Positions 1 through 6,259 of a stretch of DNA of 9,976 nt are shown here, piece by piece. The notes under the pieces are model-generated. The model worked only from the letters and a program-made list of their open reading frames with translations, ran no database searches and had not been told where the DNA came from. Position 1 is the stretch's first letter, and every line of letters begins with the position of its first letter. Made by a program: the position numbers and the translations under genes. The stretch comes from Caldilineae bacterium (GTDB lineage: Bacteria > Chloroflexota > Anaerolineae > J102): assembly GCA_011192085.1 (NCBI GenBank), contig DUEQ01000233.1, positions 1 to 9,976 on the forward strand. Direction: 5' to 3'.

Positions 1-5
1 CGTTA

Positions 6-21
6 CCTTCGGGCCTTCGTG
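6..21. repeat. Degenerate 8-bp direct repeat downstream of yvcK
   Basis: CCTTCGGG (6-13) is followed by CCTTCGTG (14-21), a seven-of-eight match. It may be the right end of a longer array cut by the window edge. The remaining bases up to 72 hold no gene and no clear terminator for the ppc-yvcK transcript. Confidence 0.35.
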
Positions 22-72
22 GCAAAAGAGCGGGTGATACGACCTGTACAGTTACATTCTGTGATCCTTTTT

Positions 73-1362
73 TCAGCCCCGACTGTGCAAGATGTCCATT
101 AGCGCCCGGCCCATCTTGACCGGATCATGCCGCCAGGGACGCGCCCGATCCTGCAAGTCGGTGGTGATCAGCTGATAGCCGCCGTGGGGCTCCCGTGGCA
201 GCGGCACCCATTCCGATCCCTCGCCCACGGGTGGCGTGCGGGGAATGTGATGGTTGGCCAGGACATAATGAAACAGCTTGCGGTTGGCATGGCTCTCCAG
301 CGTAGCCAGATGGTCGTTCACATCGTAACCGTCGGTTTCGCCCGGCTGGGTGGCGATGTTGCACACATACACCTTGACCGCCCTGGACGCGGCGATGGCC
401 TCCGTGATCTCGGGCACCAGCAGGTTAGGGATGACGCTGGTGTAGAGGCTGCCGGGCCCGGCGATGATCATGTCCGCATTGAGGATGGCTTTGATGGCCT
501 CGGGATAGGCGCGGGGGGTGTCGGGTTCGAGATAAACCCGCCGGATACGGCGGCCCCGTCCCACTTTAGGAATGAGCGATTCCCCAAAGATGCGCTTGAT
601 GCGCCCCTCCTCGTCCTGCACGTCCGCGATGAGCTGCACCAGCTCCAGCGTAGAGGGCAGCACCAGCCCTCGCACCGCCAGCACCCGGTTCGACATGAGC
701 AGCCCCTGCTCGAAGGAGCCGGTCACGCCCGCCATGGCCGCCAGGTAGAGGTTGCCGAACGCATGACCTTGTAGACCCGTGCCTTCGGGGAAACGGTACT
801 GAAACAGCCGCTGCGTGATCTCCTCCGCCTCGGAGAGCGCAGCCAGATTGTTGCGGAAATCGCCCGGCGGCAGTAGTCCCATCTCCCGCCGCAGCCGTCC
901 CGAGCTCCCGCCGTCATCGGCCACGGTGACGATGGCCGTGATGTTAGCTGTGTACGCTTTCAGGCCGCGCAGCACCGAGGGCATGCCTGTGCCCCCGCCG
1001 ATGCAGACGATGCGCGGGCCGCGCTGCCGCTGTCGATGCCGATAGAGTTGCACCGCCACATCCGCCCCCGGCTCAGTGAAAGGCTCCAGCAAGGATCTGC
1101 TCAGCCGGATGAACGCCCATACGGTCAGCCCAACGCCCGCCGCGCCGAACAGCGCCGCCCGCACCGCGTGGGGCAGAAATTGCAGCGTCATCCAGTAGAG
1201 GAACGCGGGGTAGGGCCCGGCCAGATAGAGCGCTCGCAGCAGATACGCCAGCCCTAGGCTGATCATCGTGATCCCGAGAATCAGCGCCAGCAGCCAGCGT
1301 TTGATGTGGATGCCCGGTCTTAGCCAGAGGCGAAGGGAGCGGAATACATAAGGCTTGCGCAT
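73..1362 (-). CDS. yvcK: YvcK/CofD-like gluconeogenesis factor family protein with N-terminal membrane anchor
   Basis: The family fold is clear from GGGTG, then DDGGSSGRLR, PPGDFRN, GNLYLAA, GPGSLYTSVIPNLL and a C-terminal HDPVKMGRALM motif, all in the order expected for YvcK. YvcK proteins bind UDP-sugars and are needed for growth on gluconeogenic carbon sources and for cell-wall integrity in Bacillus and Listeria; no enzymatic reaction is firmly established. Two hydrophobic segments lie near residues 22-42 and 69-89 of this start, ahead of the soluble domain, so the protein is probably tethered to the inner face of the membrane. I chose the ATG at 1362 (MRKPYVFRS), which has a G-rich GGGGGT stretch upstream. 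An in-frame ATG at 1428 would add 22 low-complexity residues, overlap the end of ppc and lacks a ribosome binding site. The gene starts about 40 bp after ppc, so co-transcription is likely. The usual yvcJ/rapZ and whiA neighbours are absent from the window. The CofD transferase family shares this fold, but the motifs favour YvcK. Confidence 0.9.
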   Translation of the reverse strand: MRKPYVFRSLRLWLRPGIHIKRWLLALILGITMISLGLAYLLRALYLAGPYPAFLYWMTLQFLPHAVRAALFGAAGVGLTVWAFIRLSRSLLEPFTEPGADVAVQLYRHRQRQRGPRIVCIGGGTGMPSVLRGLKAYTANITAIVTVADDGGSSGRLRREMGLLPPGDFRNNLAALSEAEEITQRLFQYRFPEGTGLQGHAFGNLYLAAMAGVTGSFEQGLLMSNRVLAVRGLVLPSTLELVQLIADVQDEEGRIKRIFGESLIPKVGRGRRIRRVYLEPDTPRAYPEAIKAILNADMIIAGPGSLYTSVIPNLLVPEITEAIAASRAVKVYVCNIATQPGETDGYDVNDHLATLESHANRKLFHYVLANHHIPRTPPVGEGSEWVPLPREPHGGYQLITTDLQDRARPWRHDPVKMGRALMDILHSRG

Positions 1363-1399
1363 ACGTCCGATCTTACCCCCGCCGCCGCCCTCGCGCAAA

Positions 1400-4111
1400 T
1401 CACCCTGTGTTCCGCAGGCCCGCGGCAATGCCGTTGATGGTGATGACCATGATCTCTCGCAGAGCCTGCGCCTCCGCCCCCTCGGGATTGGACAACGAGC
1501 GCAGTCGGCGCAGCGTCTCCACCTGGATGTAATTCAGGGGGTCGATGTAGGGATTGCGCAAGCGCACCGCGCGTTGCAAGATGGGGTCGCTATCCAACAA
1601 GGCCTGATGCCCGGTGATGGTGAGAATGGCCTTCCTCGTGCGGTCGAACTCAGCCCGAATGGCGTTCAGCACCTGTCGGGCCAGTTCCTGGTCGGAGAGC
1701 AGGGAGGCGTAGCGGGCGGCGATATCCATATCCGCTTTCACCAGTGACATGGCCGCATTGTCGATGACCGCGCGGAAGAAGGACCACTTCCGATACATGG
1801 TCCGGAGCGTCTTCCAATCCTGGCAGGCGTGCAGGCCCGCGCCCAGGCCGAACCAACCGGGCAGATTGTGACGGCTTTGCATCCACGAAAAGACCCAGGG
1901 AATGGCCCGCAAACTGGCGATGGCCCCCGATTTGGCCCGAGCTGCGGGGCGGGAGCCGATGTGCAGCCGCTTGATCTCATCGATGGGCGTGGCCGCCTGC
2001 CAATAATCCAGAAAACCGGGGCGTTGGAAGACCAGGCCGCGATAAGCGTCGAGACTGACCTGAGACATCCTGTCCATCACCTTCCGCCAGGCCTCTTGAG
2101 GTTGCGTGGCGCTGGTCGCGGGGAGCGACGCCAGCAGCACCGCGCTCACTACCTGCTCCAGATGGCGATAGGCCAGTTCGGGGTTGAGATAGCGGGCCGC
2201 GATGACTTCCCCTTGCTCGGTTAGACGAAAACGCCCGTTCACTGTGTCCATTGGCTGCGCGCGGATGGCCCGATTGGCGGGGCCGCCGCCTCGGGCCACG
2301 GTGCCGCCCCGCCCGTGGAACAATGTCAAACGCACCCCATGTTCCCGACACGCCTGGGCCAGCGCCTCCTGCGCTTGATACAAAGCCCAGTTCGCGGCCA
2401 GATACCCGCCATCCTTGTTGCTGTCAGAATAACCGATCATGATGATCTGATTGCGTCCGCAAGCAACCAGATGCTCTCGATAGGCCTGGATGGTGAAGAG
2501 ATCGCGCATGATGTCGGCTGCGCGGGCCAGATCATCCATGGTCTCGAACAGGGGCACGATGTCCAGGCCCTGATCACAACCCGCCCAGCGGGCAAGCAGC
2601 AACACGGCCAGCACATCGGCCGCACTCTGGGTCATGGAGATGATGAAGGGGCCCAGTAACTCGGGACCGTAGATGGTCTGCACTCGGGCTAGCAATCGGA
2701 ACAGCGCCCAGGTCTCCGCAGTTTCGGGCGTCACGCCCGCGCGCGGAGCCAGACGGGGCGCGGATTGTTGCAGAAGACGGAGGATCAAGTCCCGCCGGGC
2801 TTGCGGAGACATATGCATGAAATCCCCTCCATCCGCCACACCCAGCCCCCGCAGCAATTCGCCCAAACTGGCGTTGATGCGCCATGCATCCTCTCGCATG
2901 TCGAGCCGGGCCGCGTGCAGACCGAAGATCTCGATCTGGCGCATCAGAGGCCGCAACTGCCGATCCCGCACCACCGGGGGCAGACTGCGGGCCAGCATCT
3001 CCAGGGGGCGGGACAGGGAATCGACCCGAGCCATGGGCGCTGATGGATCCCGGTCCAGCAAACGCCGGGCCACGTCATCCTGCGAGGCCTGGGCCATGTC
3101 TGCACTGAGCAGGGCCAGCGCGATGCGATAGGGTTCGTTGGGATAGCGGCGTTCAAGAAAAGCTACGTGATCGGGGAAGGGCCGCCGCGTCTCCAGCCAG
3201 GCCTTCAATTCAGGCGAAGGGGGCGCGCGGCGGCTGCTCAGGCTCATGCGGCGGGCCAGGGCCCGGAACGCGGCTCGATACTTCTCGACGGCCAGACCCC
3301 GGTGCAGCCGCAGGGTCTCCGCGGTCACCTCCACCGTGACGTTGGGATTGCCGTCCCGGTCACCTCCCACCCAGGAGGCGATGCGCAGCCAGGGGTGATG
3401 GATACAGAGGCCGGGATAGTGTTGCGCCAGGGTTTGGTCCAGGGCCTGGTAAATGCGGGGCAGCGTCTGCCAGAAGGTGGCGTCGACGAAGTAGAGCGCG
3501 GTGCGCACTTCGTCGGTAACGGTGGGTTTCGCCTGGCGTGCCCGGTCGGTGAGCCAAAAGTTGGTGAGCTCCGCGTACAAATCCTCATACAAGTCCTCGA
3601 CCTCGTCGGGCAGCAGACGCATCCGCTCCAATGTCGTGAGCGCCTGGTTGATCCAGCGCACTTTCGAGAGGATGGTGCGGCGTTTGGCTTCGGTGGGATG
3701 GGCGGTGAGCACGAGCTCGATGTCCAGCCGTTCCAGCAATCTCGCCAGTTCTTCCGGGCTCACCCCCGCCTGCTTCATCTGGGCGATGGCTTCGCCGATG
3801 GATTCCGCCCCGGGCTGGGGATGACCCTGAGTCCGGCGTTCTCGCAGCACATGAAGCCGGTGATGCTCCTCGGCCAGGTTGACCAGGTCGAAGTACATGG
3901 CGAAGGCGGCGGCCACGGCTCGGGCCTCTTCGGTGGAGAGGGCGGCGATGGCCTGCGTGAGACGCTGACCCGCGTTCGATTCTCCCGCGCGGCGAGCTTT
4001 CGCGGCCAGACGGATGCGCTCTTCGATCTCGAACAGCTCGACCGATTCCTGCTCCCGCAGCACGCGGCCCAACAAATTGCCCAAAAGGTGAATGGTGGCG
4101 GATAAGTCCAT
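1400..4111 (-). CDS. ppc: Phosphoenolpyruvate carboxylase
   Basis: This is a full-length bacterial PEPC of 903 residues. It carboxylates PEP with bicarbonate to give oxaloacetate and phosphate, replenishing the TCA cycle in the cytoplasm. The catalytic histidine motif LVLTAHPTEAKRRT places His at residue 138. WVGGDRDGNPNVT follows near 247-259, then IMIGYSDSNKDGGY near 557-570, and the FHGRGGTVARGGG loop at 598-610. The protein ends in the typical RNTG at 900-903. The positions matching the E. coli aspartate-inhibition residues that I can place (Arg in the FHGRGG loop, here R607, and the terminal Asn, N901) are kept, so feedback inhibition by aspartate is plausible. The loop has Ala606 where many PEPCs have Gly. 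The start is supported by the conserved N-terminal LLGNLLGRVLREQE segment, although no good ribosome binding site is visible. A candidate promoter lies about 80-105 bp upstream, and yvcK follows directly. Confidence 0.98.
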   Translation of the reverse strand: MDLSATIHLLGNLLGRVLREQESVELFEIEERIRLAAKARRAGESNAGQRLTQAIAALSTEEARAVAAAFAMYFDLVNLAEEHHRLHVLRERRTQGHPQPGAESIGEAIAQMKQAGVSPEELARLLERLDIELVLTAHPTEAKRRTILSKVRWINQALTTLERMRLLPDEVEDLYEDLYAELTNFWLTDRARQAKPTVTDEVRTALYFVDATFWQTLPRIYQALDQTLAQHYPGLCIHHPWLRIASWVGGDRDGNPNVTVEVTAETLRLHRGLAVEKYRAAFRALARRMSLSSRRAPPSPELKAWLETRRPFPDHVAFLERRYPNEPYRIALALLSADMAQASQDDVARRLLDRDPSAPMARVDSLSRPLEMLARSLPPVVRDRQLRPLMRQIEIFGLHAARLDMREDAWRINASLGELLRGLGVADGGDFMHMSPQARRDLILRLLQQSAPRLAPRAGVTPETAETWALFRLLARVQTIYGPELLGPFIISMTQSAADVLAVLLLARWAGCDQGLDIVPLFETMDDLARAADIMRDLFTIQAYREHLVACGRNQIIMIGYSDSNKDGGYLAANWALYQAQEALAQACREHGVRLTLFHGRGGTVARGGGPANRAIRAQPMDTVNGRFRLTEQGEVIAARYLNPELAYRHLEQVVSAVLLASLPATSATQPQEAWRKVMDRMSQVSLDAYRGLVFQRPGFLDYWQAATPIDEIKRLHIGSRPAARAKSGAIASLRAIPWVFSWMQSRHNLPGWFGLGAGLHACQDWKTLRTMYRKWSFFRAVIDNAAMSLVKADMDIAARYASLLSDQELARQVLNAIRAEFDRTRKAILTITGHQALLDSDPILQRAVRLRNPYIDPLNYIQVETLRRLRSLSNPEGAEAQALREIMVITINGIAAGLRNTG

Positions 4112-4122
4112 GGGATGAAAGG

Positions 4123-4140
4123 ATCCGTGTTATCTGTGGT
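4123..4140. repeat. Degenerate 9-bp direct repeat in the ppc leader
   Basis: ATCCGTGTT (4123-4131) and ATCTGTGGT (4132-4140) match at seven of nine positions and directly precede the start region of ppc. They resemble the other short-period repeats at gene borders in this window. Confidence 0.35.
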
Positions 4141-4188
4141 GAATTGAAAGCGCCATCATGCAGCATCTGGCCTAAAGTGAAGCCAAAG

Positions 4189-4217
4189 TGCATAACAGCC
4201 TCTATTCATCTTGCCAA
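4189..4217 (-). promoter_or_regulatory. Candidate ppc promoter (TTGGCA, 17 bp, extended -10)
   Basis: On the minus strand, TTGGCA (five of six matches to the -35 consensus, at 4212-4217) is followed after 17 bp by TATGCA (4189-4194). TATGCA is preceded by the extended -10 motif TGT. The expected transcript would start near 4182 and give a leader of about 70 nt before ppc. The -10 hexamer itself is weak (three of six). A second perfect TTGACA lies further upstream (4231-4236, minus strand) but has only a poor -10 (CAAGAT). Confidence 0.4.
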
Positions 4218-4250
4218 TTCCCAGACGCTTTGTCAACCTATCCACGCGCA

Positions 4251-4278
4251 GCGCCCCGCTGGCTTCCCGGCGGGGCGC
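4251..4278. repeat. GC-rich perfect inverted repeat (hairpin) upstream of ppc
   Basis: GCGCCCCGC (4251-4259) is the exact reverse complement of GCGGGGCGC (4270-4278). On the plus strand the stem extends inward by one G-U pair and two G-C pairs to 12 bp with a CTTC loop. On the minus strand the wobble becomes a C-A mismatch. No T-tract follows on either strand, so it is not a standard intrinsic terminator. It lies upstream of the candidate ppc promoter, where it could act as a cruciform, a protein site or a remnant of a longer transcript structure. Confidence 0.7.
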
Positions 4279-4378
4279 AAGATGGGCCATGGAAGCCGGG
4301 TCGGCAGGCGGCGGCCACGTCGTCGACCGTGACCGATCGTCGACCGCGGGTGAAGCGTGCGCCGAACTCATCCCGATG

Positions 4379-4408
4379 TTGACAACCTTCCCGATTTCGA
4401 CGTAAAAT
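4379..4408 (+). promoter_or_regulatory. Promoter of tRNA-Cys (TTGACA, 18 bp, TAAAAT)
   Basis: A perfect -35 TTGACA (4379-4384) and a five-of-six -10 TAAAAT (4403-4408) are separated by 18 bp. The predicted transcription start falls a few bases before the tRNA at 4419, which is the usual layout for a tRNA gene with its own promoter. Confidence 0.8.
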
Positions 4409-4418
4409 AATGATGTAG

Positions 4419-4490
4419 GGCGACGTAGCCAAGTGGTTAAGGCAGAGGTCTGCAAAACCTCCATCGCGGGTTCGAATCCCGCCGTCGCCT
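4419..4490 (+). tRNA. tRNA-Cys (anticodon GCA)
   Basis: The whole cloverleaf can be folded by eye. A 7-bp acceptor stem pairs GGCGACG (4419-4425) with CGTCGCC (4483-4489). The D arm is GCC/GGC (4428-4443). The anticodon arm is GAGGT/ACCTC around loop CTGCAAA with GCA at 4452-4454. The T arm is GCGGG/CCCGC with loop TTCGAAT. The discriminator base is U (4490), a known identity element for cysteinyl-tRNA synthetase. CCA is not encoded. It has its own promoter and terminator. Confidence 0.97.
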
Positions 4491-4499
4491 CCTCCCATC

Positions 4500-4526
4500 A
4501 GCCAGGTTCGCCCTGGCTTTCTTTTT
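4500..4526 (+). terminator. Intrinsic terminator after tRNA-Cys
   Basis: AGCCAGG (4500-4506) and CCTGGCT (4512-4518) form a perfect 7-bp stem with a TTCGC loop, followed by TTCTTTTT. This ends the tRNA-Cys transcript before the separate tRNA-Leu promoter. Confidence 0.88.
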
Positions 4527-4538
4527 ATCCCGCTGTTC

Positions 4539-4567
4539 TTGACCTTCACCAAGACGATTGTTATGAT
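4539..4567 (+). promoter_or_regulatory. Promoter of tRNA-Leu (TTGACC, 17 bp, TGTTATGAT)
   Basis: TTGACC (4539-4544) and TATGAT (4562-4567) each match the sigma70 consensus at five of six positions and are 17 bp apart. An extended -10 TGT directly precedes the -10. The predicted start is about 1-2 bases before the tRNA at 4576. Confidence 0.8.
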
Positions 4568-4575
4568 TGGAGCAG

Positions 4576-4659
<84 letters not shown>

Positions 4660-4663
4660 TTTT

Positions 4664-4698
4664 CAGTATCCAGTGAGCAGTCATCTGTAATCTGACCA
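4664..4698. repeat. Degenerate heptanucleotide repeat (CAGTNNN-like)
   Basis: Between tRNA-Leu and its terminator the bases read in a 7-nt period: CAGTATC, CAGTGAG, CAGTCAT, CTGTAAT, CTGACCA. The first four positions are largely kept while the rest drift. It resembles the short heptanucleotide repeats scattered between genes in some cyanobacteria and Chloroflexota. No function can be assigned. Confidence 0.5.
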
Positions 4699-4701
4699 CG
4701 C

Positions 4702-4729
4702 GCCTGGCTCATGGCAGCCGGGCTTTTTT
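4702..4729 (+). terminator. Intrinsic terminator after tRNA-Leu, abutting the flippase gene
   Basis: GCCTGGCT (4702-4709) pairs with AGCCGGGC (4716-4723) over 8 bp with one G-U pair and a CATGGC loop. Six T residues follow (4724-4729). The T-tract is immediately followed by the GTG at 4730, the most upstream possible start of the next gene. Confidence 0.85.
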
Positions 4730-4741
4730 GTGAGTGAAATC

Positions 4742-6199
4742 ATGACCGCGGAAGCCCGCACGATGGGCCGGAATCTCTCCCTTATCACCATCAACAAGGT
4801 AATTCAATTGATGGGGGGAGCGCTATGGGCGATGATCGCGCCGCGGTGGATGGGGTCCGAGCACTACGGTCGGTTCGCGCTGGCCATGTCTCTCTCTCTG
4901 CTGCTGTGGTGGGTGGGCGATCTGGGCGGGCTGGAGGTGTTTGGTCGGCATATTCCGCCCCTGTTGGAGAAAGATCCTGAACGCGCGCGCGTGCTGTTCG
5001 GACAAAGCTTCCTCGTGCGGCTGCTCATCGCCCTGACGCTGCCTCTGGTCATGCTGGCGGCGGGCCCGATGATCGCGCCCTGGTTGTCGGGATGGCCCGC
5101 CGCCCTGGTGGGCGTGGCCGCGGGCCTGCATATCGTTTCCTGGACCAGCTTTCATCTGCTCTACGCCCGTAAAGAGATGGGCAAATGGGCCACTGAACTC
5201 TCCTGGCGGCTGATGACTCAGTTGCCTCTGGTTCTGCTGGCAGGCAAAACCAGCCTCACCGCGCAGATGGCGGCTTATACGGCCAATGAGGTCATCTATC
5301 TTGCCATTGCCCTTTGGTGGACCCGGGATTGGTTTCGATGGGAGACTTTGCGGCCCCGGCTGGGATTTTTACGCCCATTCGTGCGGATGGGGCTGGGTTT
5401 TTGGGCCACCAATGTCGGTTTAATCCTGCTCTTCCGCACCGGCACCTTGATGGTGCAGCTCCTCACCGAGAACTCCGCCCAGGTTTCTTTCTATGACCTG
5501 GCGCTCACGGTTTTCTTCCTGATCTACACCATCATCGATCAACTCGTTCGCTCCTTCTTACCTACGGTCACCGAGTTTCACGAGGACGGGCAGCAGGAAC
5601 GGGTGGGGCGTTGGCTGCAAACCATCACCCGCTGGGGCGCGGCTCTGGCCGTGGCGGCCGTCATCGGCGTGCAATACACCGCGGATTGGATCATGCCCCT
5701 GGTTTTGGGGAAGGAGTATGTGGAGGCGGCCACGGTCTTGCGGGTGATGCTCCTCTCGTTGCCCGCGCTGGTGCTGGTGGGCGTGGGCACGGTGGCCGCA
5801 GCCGTGCACCAAAGCCCGCGTGTGAAACTGGTTGCCATCACGGTCGGCGCGATCACTTTCTGGCTCAGCGCGCTTTACGTCGCGCCCCGTTACGGCGCGG
5901 TGGGCGCGGCCTGGGCCCTGACCCTGGGCCTCAACATCTACGCCTTGCTTCTGTTCGCACAGGTGCGGCGAGCGTTGAACTTCCCCTGGCGCAAGCTCAT
6001 CGCCCTGTTGGCATTGGGAGCGCCATTCCTCTTCCTTCGAGATTTCGTGACCGGTAATTTCCTGTTGGCGCTGGGCGCTTCACTTCTGGCCGGGGCAGTC
6101 TATCTGGGCGTGGGAGTGATCACAGGCCTGCTCACCACCGATTTTCTGGACATGGTGAAGGGTTTGCTTCGGAAAGCGGCGACGGACGAGGGAGGTTAG
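4742..6199 (+). CDS. Polysaccharide flippase family membrane protein (MOP superfamily, Wzx/RfbX-like)
   Basis: This is a strongly hydrophobic protein of about 485 residues with roughly 12-14 membrane segments and little soluble sequence. It has the features of a polysaccharide or lipid-linked oligosaccharide flippase of the MOP superfamily: an N-terminal Asn/Lys-containing first helix (ITINKVIQLMGGALWA), a WMGSEHYGRFALA segment after it, and a C-terminal half motif PRYGAVGAAWALTLG. Such proteins move undecaprenyl-linked or similar glycans across the cytoplasmic membrane for capsule, O-antigen-like or glycoprotein synthesis. The substrate cannot be told, because no glycosyltransferase lies in the window. 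The start is uncertain: GTG 4730 touches the tRNA terminator, ATG 4742 is used here, and ATG 4763 has a GGAAG eight bases upstream. It converges on the next gene over a shared hairpin. Confidence 0.87.
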   Translation: MTAEARTMGRNLSLITINKVIQLMGGALWAMIAPRWMGSEHYGRFALAMSLSLLLWWVGDLGGLEVFGRHIPPLLEKDPERARVLFGQSFLVRLLIALTLPLVMLAAGPMIAPWLSGWPAALVGVAAGLHIVSWTSFHLLYARKEMGKWATELSWRLMTQLPLVLLAGKTSLTAQMAAYTANEVIYLAIALWWTRDWFRWETLRPRLGFLRPFVRMGLGFWATNVGLILLFRTGTLMVQLLTENSAQVSFYDLALTVFFLIYTIIDQLVRSFLPTVTEFHEDGQQERVGRWLQTITRWGAALAVAAVIGVQYTADWIMPLVLGKEYVEAATVLRVMLLSLPALVLVGVGTVAAAVHQSPRVKLVAITVGAITFWLSALYVAPRYGAVGAAWALTLGLNIYALLLFAQVRRALNFPWRKLIALLALGAPFLFLRDFVTGNFLLALGASLLAGAVYLGVGVITGLLTTDFLDMVKGLLRKAATDEGG

Positions 6200-6205
6200 A
6201 GGTGG

Positions 6206-6235
6206 AAAAGGATGAACGCTAGCGTCCATCCCCTC
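6206..6235. terminator. Probable bidirectional terminator between convergent genes
   Basis: GGATG-A-ACGCTAGCGT-C-CATCC (6210-6231) is an almost perfect palindrome with one mismatch. It sits directly after the flippase stop codon and before the stop codon of the opposing gene. On the minus strand it is followed by TTTTCC, which makes a reasonable terminator for the secreted-protein gene. On the plus strand it is followed by the weaker CCTCTTTC. Confidence 0.6.
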
Positions 6236-6259
6236 TTTCGACAGGCTCGCCCGCAGCGT

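Larger units (their letters stand above)
4112..4418. other. Intergenic region between ppc and tRNA-Cys, no gene seen
   Basis: This stretch of about 300 bp separates two divergent transcription units. I see no credible gene in it. It holds the candidate ppc promoter (4189-4217), a degenerate 9-bp direct repeat (4123-4140), a strong GC-rich hairpin (4251-4278), a 9-bp direct repeat CGTCGACCG at 4321-4329 and 4338-4346, and the tRNA-Cys promoter (4379-4408). Short open frames here continue antisense across the tRNAs and look spurious. Confidence 0.7.

Noticed and set aside
127..774. Plus-strand open frame of 215 codons opposite yvcK
   Set aside because: It is antisense to the conserved YvcK core. 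The composition is that of a shadow frame, and no promoter or ribosome binding site was seen.
3167..4105. Plus-strand open frame of 312 codons opposite ppc
   Set aside because: It lies wholly antisense to the conserved N-terminal third of PEPC, has no recognisable domain, and long antisense frames are expected in GC-rich coding sequence.
4251..4278. GC-rich hairpin as an intrinsic terminator
   Set aside because: No T-tract follows on either strand, and no transcript is known to end there.
4321..4346. Direct repeat CGTCGACCG as an operator for tRNA-Cys
   Set aside because: Only nine bases long in GC-rich sequence and more than 30 bp upstream of the -35. There is no regulator nearby to support it.
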